Of a DNA stretch of 23,765 nt, positions 17,696 through 23,765 are shown in pieces. The DNA comes from Cochliopodium minus (taxonomy: Eukaryota > Discosea > Himatismenida > Cochliopodiidae). Below the pieces are notes generated by a model that saw nothing but the letters and a program-made list of their open reading frames with translations, had not been told where the DNA came from and did not search any database. Both the position numbers and the translations under genes were made by a program. Location: NCBI GenBank assembly GCA_024220525.1, contig JAMYWO010000238.1:12176-35940 (forward strand), written 5' to 3'. Position 1 is the stretch's first letter. Every line of letters begins with the position of its first letter.

Positions 17696-19473
17696 TTATT
17701 CAACCAAATCAATGAATATTTTTTTTGATTTGGAAGATAACAAAATGGGGGCAGTCCTCTTTTTTATCTTTGGGAAATCCAAAGTGATAAGCTTTTTAGA
17801 TTTGACGAGATAATCGATGGCATACTGATTGAAAATGAGAGAAAGGAGAGGTTTGGGAAGCTTCAAGAACCTTTTGAACTTAAAAAAGAGATTCTGACAA
17901 AGCAAAAAAGTAAAAATGTTGATTTTAAAATCGTCAGGAAAGGAAGAATGTTTGCCAACACTCCAACAAGGTCGATCCGAAAGAAGTCGATTCACACTAT
18001 AAAATTTGTCCAAAATGAGACTTTTTCTTTGAAGCTTGGAGCTCTTGATGGAAAGGAGAGTATGGTTGAATTTGAGCAAATAAGCAATTTGAATGACGCC
18101 AGTTTTAGAAATGTTGTTTCCTTGAAGATTTAAGTTGACGAGGCACGAATTTCTCTCAAGAAATCTGATTATGCTTTTGACGCCATCGTTCATGATCCCA
18201 CACTTTTCCAATGAGAGAATTTTCAGGTGCTTGTTAGTTTTTAGGGAGCTGGAGAGGATGCTGGCGCCTCTGTTGCCTATGTTGTTGTAGTTTATGTACA
18301 TTTCCTCGTATTTCTTTGTTTGGAGCAGTTCTTTGAGGATCGTGCACCCGTTTTCTGAGATTGAGCAGAAATTCAGCTTCAATATTCTGAGTGATTCGTT
18401 TTTTTTCAGTCCCTCTTGAAGCAATTCGAGGTAGTTAGTTGTTTGGGTATAAGACAAATCTCTATTTTAAAATTTAATTTATTTTTGTTTTTTTTGTTTT
18501 ATTTTTTTATTTATTCATTTTTTTATTTTGTTAATAAATATTTTTGAACTTTTTCTTTATTTTTTTATTTATTATTATTATTTTTTTTTGTTAATTCCAC
18601 TTTATTGTATTTTATTTTGTTTTTATTTATTTACAATTCTTTTAGTTTATTGTTGCTCAACAAAAGCGTGTTGAGAGACTTGAGCGAATCATGATCAAAC
18701 TTATTCATGTTGAAATTGAGCACCTCCACCTCACAATGGTTCAAACACTCAATGATCTTGACGATATTATGAGACTGGATCTCACAACTCAAAAGATCAA
18801 GGGATTTCACCAAAGAATTTTGATGCAAAAAATTTATCAAATCGTCGCACAAATCATCATTTAATCTGGAATATTTAAAGGAAAGAGAAGTTATGTTTTT
18901 GTTTTCTTTGAGAGCTTCACAAATTTCTCCGAAATATCTCTTTTCGCACTTTTCCAACTTCATCGTTATTTGTTTTATCACCTTGTTTTCTTTGATGCAA
19001 GAACACAAACCATTCATTACATTTTTATTGTTCGGAATGTTTTTTATTGAAAAATTTTTGATGTGTTCGTTTTTTCCGATGCAACTCAGCAGAATCAAAA
19101 AAAACTTTTCGTTTGTTTTTTCAACTAGAAAAACATCTATAAATTCGATAGTTTTGTTAGTTTTCAATCTTTCACAAAATGTCATCCAATGCAATTCCCC
19201 TTCTTCCTTGAAATCCTGCAAAACCAGATTTTTCAGTGTTTTTGTCTTTTTCATATATTTGTTAAACCCTGTCACATTATTTTTTATTGCTTCTTGACAG
19301 AGATGGATTGTCTTTATATTGTCCCACTCTGTTATCTTTTCAAGAAGCGATTTCACTTTGTTTCCGTTCAGATCCGAATCGAATATTAACGTGTCTATGT
19401 TTTGTGCATCTGCCAGAAGTACTGTCTGTGTTTTCGATTTGTATTTGCTAATGTATAGTACTCCATTGCTCAT
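17696..19473 (-). CDS. Leucine-rich-repeat protein (ribonuclease-inhibitor type)
   Basis: Exons 19473-18635 and 18461-17696 on the minus strand join in frame across intron 18634-18462 to 534 residues; the junction itself rebuilds a repeat (KLKEL|DLSYTQTTNYLELL). About a dozen repeats of 26-30 residues follow the RI pattern, e.g. NESLRILKLNFCSISENG and NSCLVNLNLQGNNISKTG, covering roughly residues 25-430; the first repeats are degenerate. The C-terminal 100 residues are Lys/Phe-rich and contain LPKPLLSLIFNQY, faintly like an F-box start, without other support. The start is uncertain: a 30-nt exon (19594-19565, MNDRLELLEK) with a good donor (GTAAAA) could splice over 91 nt to TTTTATAG directly before ATG 19473. 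LRR proteins of this type are protein-binding scaffolds; the partner is unknown. Confidence 0.85.
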
Positions 19474-19827
19474 CTATAAAATTTGATTTGTTTCAAATTT
19501 AACAAAAAAAAATCAAAAAAGCAAAAAATTTTCATTTTGGAATTATGAAATCTGTAATTTTTACTTTTTCTAGGAGTTCCAATCTGTCATTCATCTATTA
19601 TGATAACATAAATTTTGGGTTATATTTTTGTTAATTGCAAAAATATCGGACTATAATTGAATTATAATCTTATATTTTACCATTTGTCTATTGTTCAGAT
19701 AATCAAAATCCATTCTAAATTCAATATTCGTTTCAAAAAAGTTTGATAATGTGCAAGAAAAGAAAGGATTTCAATTTTTTTTTTTTTTTTTTTTCATAAA
19801 TTTCGTAGAAAAAATAAATAAAATAAA

Positions 19828-22800
19828 ATGGAGGATATGAATGATGAGAGTGAAAACTATTCTTCCAGTTCCTTGGAGATTTCGAATGACGATGATTTTC
19901 CATTCAAACCTCTTATAAATGATAATATGATCGATGATATTGAGAAGGAGAAGTATATCAAGGAAGAAGATGAGAAAATCACCTATGAAATGAATCAACT
20001 GAAGAAATTAATCAAGAAAGACAGGAAATTTATCAATATGATAGATCATAATGGATATACAATTCTCATTAATATCTTGCTTTCCCAAAATGTCAATGAA
20101 AGATTCGAAGATATAAAATATTTGATGGATAATGGAGCATCTATCAATATGATTGTAAAATGATCTTAAAAATATATAAATCCACGGAAATATTATCTCC
20201 AATTTCCAAATATAAGTGGAATATAAAAGATCACATCTAAAATTTTCATTTTTTTAATTTTTACTTAAAGGATGAAAATAGCATTGATCCATTTCATAGT
20301 GCGATAGAAAACAAAAACATATCAAGTGATATTTTAAAATATCTGCTTGAGAACAAAGCAAATTTAGATGGAGAAATGCCTACTTTGAGTATTCTTAGTC
20401 AACATAACCATTTAAATTTCGAAAACATAAAAGTAGTTTTACAACACAAAGGAGATCCAAACTTAATAAATGAAGAATTGGAGTAATTTTTTGTTTTTAT
20501 TTTTATTTTTTTTTTTTATTTTTTATTTTTTTTATTAATCATTTTTATTCATTAATCTTTTTTTATTTAAAATTTATTCTTAATATACAAAACCTTTTTC
20601 CTTTATTTTTATTCACAAATTTTTTTTTGATTTATTTTTAATTCTGTTCAATCATAGTTCATGTGCATTTGAATCTGTTTGTAAAAATACAGAAATTTCT
20701 TGTGAAATGATCAAGCTCTTTATTGATCACAATGCGAATCCAAACAACAAAATACCAGAAAACACCATTTTTGGAAATCTCTGCATCAACAAAACACTGA
20801 AAAAAGAAATGTTGGAATTAATGTTGCAAAACAAAGCAGATCCAAACATGTTAAGTAACTATCGACTAGCACCAATCCACAATCTTTGTATGCACGAAAA
20901 CCTTCAAACAGAAATGTTGGACATCATGATTAAGTATGGTGGAAATATCCATTTGAAGGGGAGGAATAAAGTGACGCCCTTTCACGTTTACTGCAAGTAT
21001 GGAAAATTGAAAATCGAATTTTTAAAATATTTTTTGGACAAGAAATGTGACATCAACTTGAAATCCAGCAACGGTTCTTCTCTTCTCTCGAAATTGTGCA
21101 GAAACAAAACTTTGAGCTTGGAAACCTTTCAGTTCATGCTCGAAAATAAGGCTGATCTCAACATGAGGAACAAATCTGAGAGATCTTTTTTCGAATTTCT
21201 CTTGGGGAACAAGAGAGTCAGTGTGGAAATGTTGAAATTGCTTGACGTCAAAAATTTCACTGAAAAGAACGATTCTTCACTCTTTTTTTATTTCAACCAG
21301 AAAAACATCAGTTTGGATGTTTTGAGCTATTTTTCCGAGCAAAAAATAAAATTTGACGTAAAAACTAAGAAAAAAGAAAACCTTCTTCATCTTGCTTGTA
21401 ATGGGATTGTAACTAAAGAAGTGATCCAGTTTCTTTTGGACCAAAAAGTAGATTCCAGCCTCAAAAATAACGAAAACAACATTCCTTTGCTTTATTTGTG
21501 CAGGAACGTGCACATCACTTTTGACTCTTTGCAGTGTCTTCTTTCCAGCCAAAATATCAGTGATTTGAATTTTTGTGGGAGATCTTATCCTTTGCATGAA
21601 ATTTGCAAAAACGGGAAAGGTTTGTTCACAACCCAATTTTTTTTTTATTTTTTTTATTTTTTATTTTTTATTTTTTATTTTTTATTTTTTCATTTTTCAT
21701 ATTTTTTATTTTTTATTTTTTATTTTTTTTATTGATTTTTTTTTTCATTATTTATTTTTTATTTTTTATTTTTTATTTTTTATTTTTTATTTTTTATTTT
21801 TTTATTTTTTTATTTTTTTATTTTTTATTTTTATTTTTTTTTTATTTCTTTTTTTTTAAAAGTTGATGATATTTAATTTTTAAATTTAAAATTTCATTTA
21901 TTTTAATAATTTTTTTTTATTTTTCAGATGATGGGAAAATATATTGGAGTGGAAATTGGAATGGATTAAATAGACAAAGTGATGGTTTTACAGAAATAAA
22001 TATTGATAATGTCATCTCTTTTTCTTGTGGGTTTAATCATGCTTTGTTTTTAAAAAGTAAATAAAAATAAAATTAATAATAAATGAAAAAAAAATAATGA
22101 ATAATAAATAATAAATAATAAATAATAAATAAATATAAATAATGAAAAGAATATATTTTAAAAGATTCTTAAAAGGGAACATTAAAATCAATTAAAATGA
22201 ACGAAATTACAATAAAAATAATAATTGAAATGAAAAAATTTTTATAAAAAAGAAAACGGAGAAGCATGGGTGATGGGAAATAATAATTGTGGACAATGCG
22301 GATTTGAAGAAAAAGTGAGTGTTGTGGATGTTCCCCATCTTTTATTAACAGATCCTAATATTTTTTCTGTTTCTTGTGGATTCTATTCTTCTTTCATCTT
22401 AACTCGTAAAAAAAAAATTTTTATAAAAGAAAAAATTAAAATAAATAAATCGAAGATTAATAAATAAATAAAATAAATTTGATAAGATAAATAAAATAAA
22501 ATAAAATAAATAAAATAAATAAAGATAAATAAAATAAATGAAATAAAATAAAATAAATAAAATAAATAAAATAAATAAAATAAATAAAATAAATAAGATA
22601 AAATTGATAATTTGATAAATAAAATAAAAAAAATAAAAAAAATAAATAAATAAAATAAAAATAAATAAATATAACAATTTTTTTTTTGAAAAAAATAAGG
22701 AGAAGAAAAAGGAAATACAATTCTGAAATGTTTTGGAAACAATTCATTTGGAGTATTGGGAATAGGAAATACCGATGATACATTTGGAATTCAAACAATA

Positions 22801-23646
22801 AACTCTTTTCCAAATATTTCTTCTGTTCATTGTGGTGGATACTATTTTACTTTCATTTTAACAAGTAAAAAAAAAAATGATAAAAAATAAATAAAAATGT
22901 AATAAATTTGATAAGAAAATAAAATAATAAAAAAATAAAAATAACAAAATTTTAAAATAAATTAATTTGATAATAAAATATAAATATAAATAAAAAAAAT
23001 AAAAATAAAAATAACAAAATTTTAATAAAAATTTTGTAAAAATAAAAAATAAAAATAAAAAGAAATTTATAAATAAAATAAACAAAAAAATGAAGAGTAA
23101 AATCGAAATAAAAATAAAAAATAAAAATTAAAAATCAAATATAGAAAATAAATTAAAAATCAAGTAAATATCATGAGAATTAAAGTAATAAATCAAAAAT
23201 AATATTTAATAAATAAATTTTAAAATTTTTTTAGGAGATGGAGAAGTTTATGGAAGTGGATATAATGTACATGGCCAGCTTGGGTTGGGAAATAACAACA
23301 ATTATTCTTCTTTTACAAAATCCAATCTCCAAAATATTTCTTTCATTACAACTGGATCTTATCATTCTGTTTTTGTGAACAGTAAAAAATTTATAATTTT
23401 TATTTTACTTATTTTTTAATATTTTTGTAATTTTAACATTATTTTTTATATTATTTTTATTTTTATATTCATTTTTTATTCATATTAATATTTATTTTTA
23501 TTTATTTATTAGGAAATAAAGAAATATTTGTTTGTGGTTTTGGTGGAAATTATGAATTAGGATTGGAAGATGCAAGTAACAAAAATATTGCTTGTAAACT
23601 TGAATTTGATGATATCAAATTGATTCACAACAATCTTTTTTTACAT
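19828..23646 (+). CDS. Ankyrin-repeat / RCC1-repeat fusion protein, 3' partial
   Basis: Exons 19828-20154, 20271-20482, 20658-21619, 21928-22056, 22253-22405, 22700-22864, 23235-23381 and 23513-23646 keep frame for 743 codons; the gene continues past the window. Residues 1-55 are acidic. Residues about 56-500 hold roughly a dozen divergent ankyrin repeats with a recurring Leu-Cys-x-Asn element and KADPN-type turns (e.g. EMLELMLQNKADPN). From residue 501, RCC1 blades follow: DGKIYWSGNWNGLNRQ, NGEAWVMGNNNCGQCG, CFGNNSFGVLGIGN, DGEVYGSGYNVHGQLGLGN, EIFVCGFGGNYELGLE. An RCC1 propeller usually has seven blades, so about two more are expected downstream. The donor at 21620 (GTTTGT) is weaker than the others, but the frame and RCC1 start support it. 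Likely a cytoplasmic scaffold or signalling protein; the catalytic partner, if any, lies outside the window. Confidence 0.9.
21636..21855 (+). repeat. Intronic TTTTTTA-type simple repeat
   Basis: About 220 nt of nearly pure T with an A every 6-8 bases fills most of intron 3 of the ankyrin-RCC1 gene. The open frames across it encode only Phe/Ile/Tyr/Leu and are not genes. Confidence 0.9.
22096..22137 (+). repeat. AATAATA short tandem repeat in an intron
   Basis: Roughly five copies of a 7-nt AATAATA unit lie in intron 4 of the ankyrin-RCC1 gene. Confidence 0.7.
22461..22676 (+). repeat. AAATA/AAATAAAT simple repeat in an intron
   Basis: An A-rich array of 4-5-nt units (AAAT, AAATA) with occasional G fills intron 5 of the ankyrin-RCC1 gene. 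It is opposite in strand bias (A-rich) to the T-rich array in intron 3 of the same gene. Confidence 0.85.
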
Positions 23647-23677
23647 GTAAAAATAATAATTTTTATTCCACATTTTG

Positions 23678-23765
23678 TTTTTATTTTTATTTTTATTTTT
23701 ATTTTTATTTTTATTTTTATTTTTATTTTTATTTTTATTTTTAATTTTATTTTTATTTTTATTTT
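23678..23765 (+). repeat. TTTTTA hexamer microsatellite
   Basis: About 14 nearly perfect TTTTTA hexamers run to the window edge, with one irregular unit near 23741. It lies in the intron after the last visible exon. The 6-nt period matches telomere-like unit length, but the unit lacks the G-rich strand of telomeres. Confidence 0.9.

Noticed and set aside
21575-21866. Phe/Ile/Tyr-only frames on the plus strand, and similar ones on the minus strand at 22383-23085
   Set aside because: They are translations of T- or A-rich intronic repeats inside the ankyrin-RCC1 gene.
23678-23765. Hexamer array at the window edge as a telomere
   Set aside because: The unit TTTTTA has no G-rich strand, and similar arrays sit in introns of the same gene, so it is an ordinary microsatellite.

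Overview
The window looks like nuclear DNA of an AT-rich, intron-rich free-living protist, most likely an amoeba. The introns are mostly 56-200 nt, begin GTAAA/GTAA and end in A/T-rich AG acceptors. Exons are rich in Asn codons, and the intergenic DNA is almost pure A/T. The gene set (fungal-type Zn2Cys6-PAS regulators, ankyrin-RCC1 fusion, ribonuclease-inhibitor-type LRR protein, Lys/Asp collagens) and the ankyrin style with a repeated Leu-Cys-x-Asn element remind me of Anaeramoeba. That is recollection, not a search result. All gene models were built by hand from GT..AG introns, preserved frame and alignment of paralogues inside the window.

Layout. (1) 1-4673, plus strand: three tandem paralogues ending in a PAS-like domain after a short coiled coil. 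The first is cut by the window start. The second and third are complete, have no DNA-binding domain and share a conserved N-terminal block. (2) 4894-10653, minus strand: three tandem secreted collagen-like genes. Each has a signal-peptide exon, a phase-1 intron, a charged/His-rich segment, 98, 94 or 119 uninterrupted Gly-X-Y triplets, and a C-terminal leucine-heptad coiled coil of about 100 residues. A shared 10-mer lies 29-37 bp upstream of each start codon. (3) 11479-14309, plus: a large Zn2Cys6 protein with Asn-rich middle, coiled coil and the same PAS-like domain as genes 1-3. (4) 14627-15862, minus: a second Zn2Cys6 protein with a nearly identical DNA-binding domain but no PAS domain. (5) 15863-17438: a long gene-poor A/T region. 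(6) 17439-17621: a probable 60-residue charged protein. (7) 17696-19473, minus: an LRR protein in two exons, perhaps with a small extra 5' exon. (8) 19828-23646, plus: an ankyrin-RCC1 fusion running off the window, with about one RCC1 blade per exon.

Functionally there are three themes: an expanded family of transcription-factor-like proteins (one with both DNA-binding and PAS domains, two with PAS only, one with DNA-binding only); a cluster of secreted, probably trimeric, collagen-like matrix or coat proteins that look co-regulated; and repeat-scaffold proteins (LRR, ankyrin-RCC1). No rRNA, tRNA, transposon, viral element or CRISPR was recognised.
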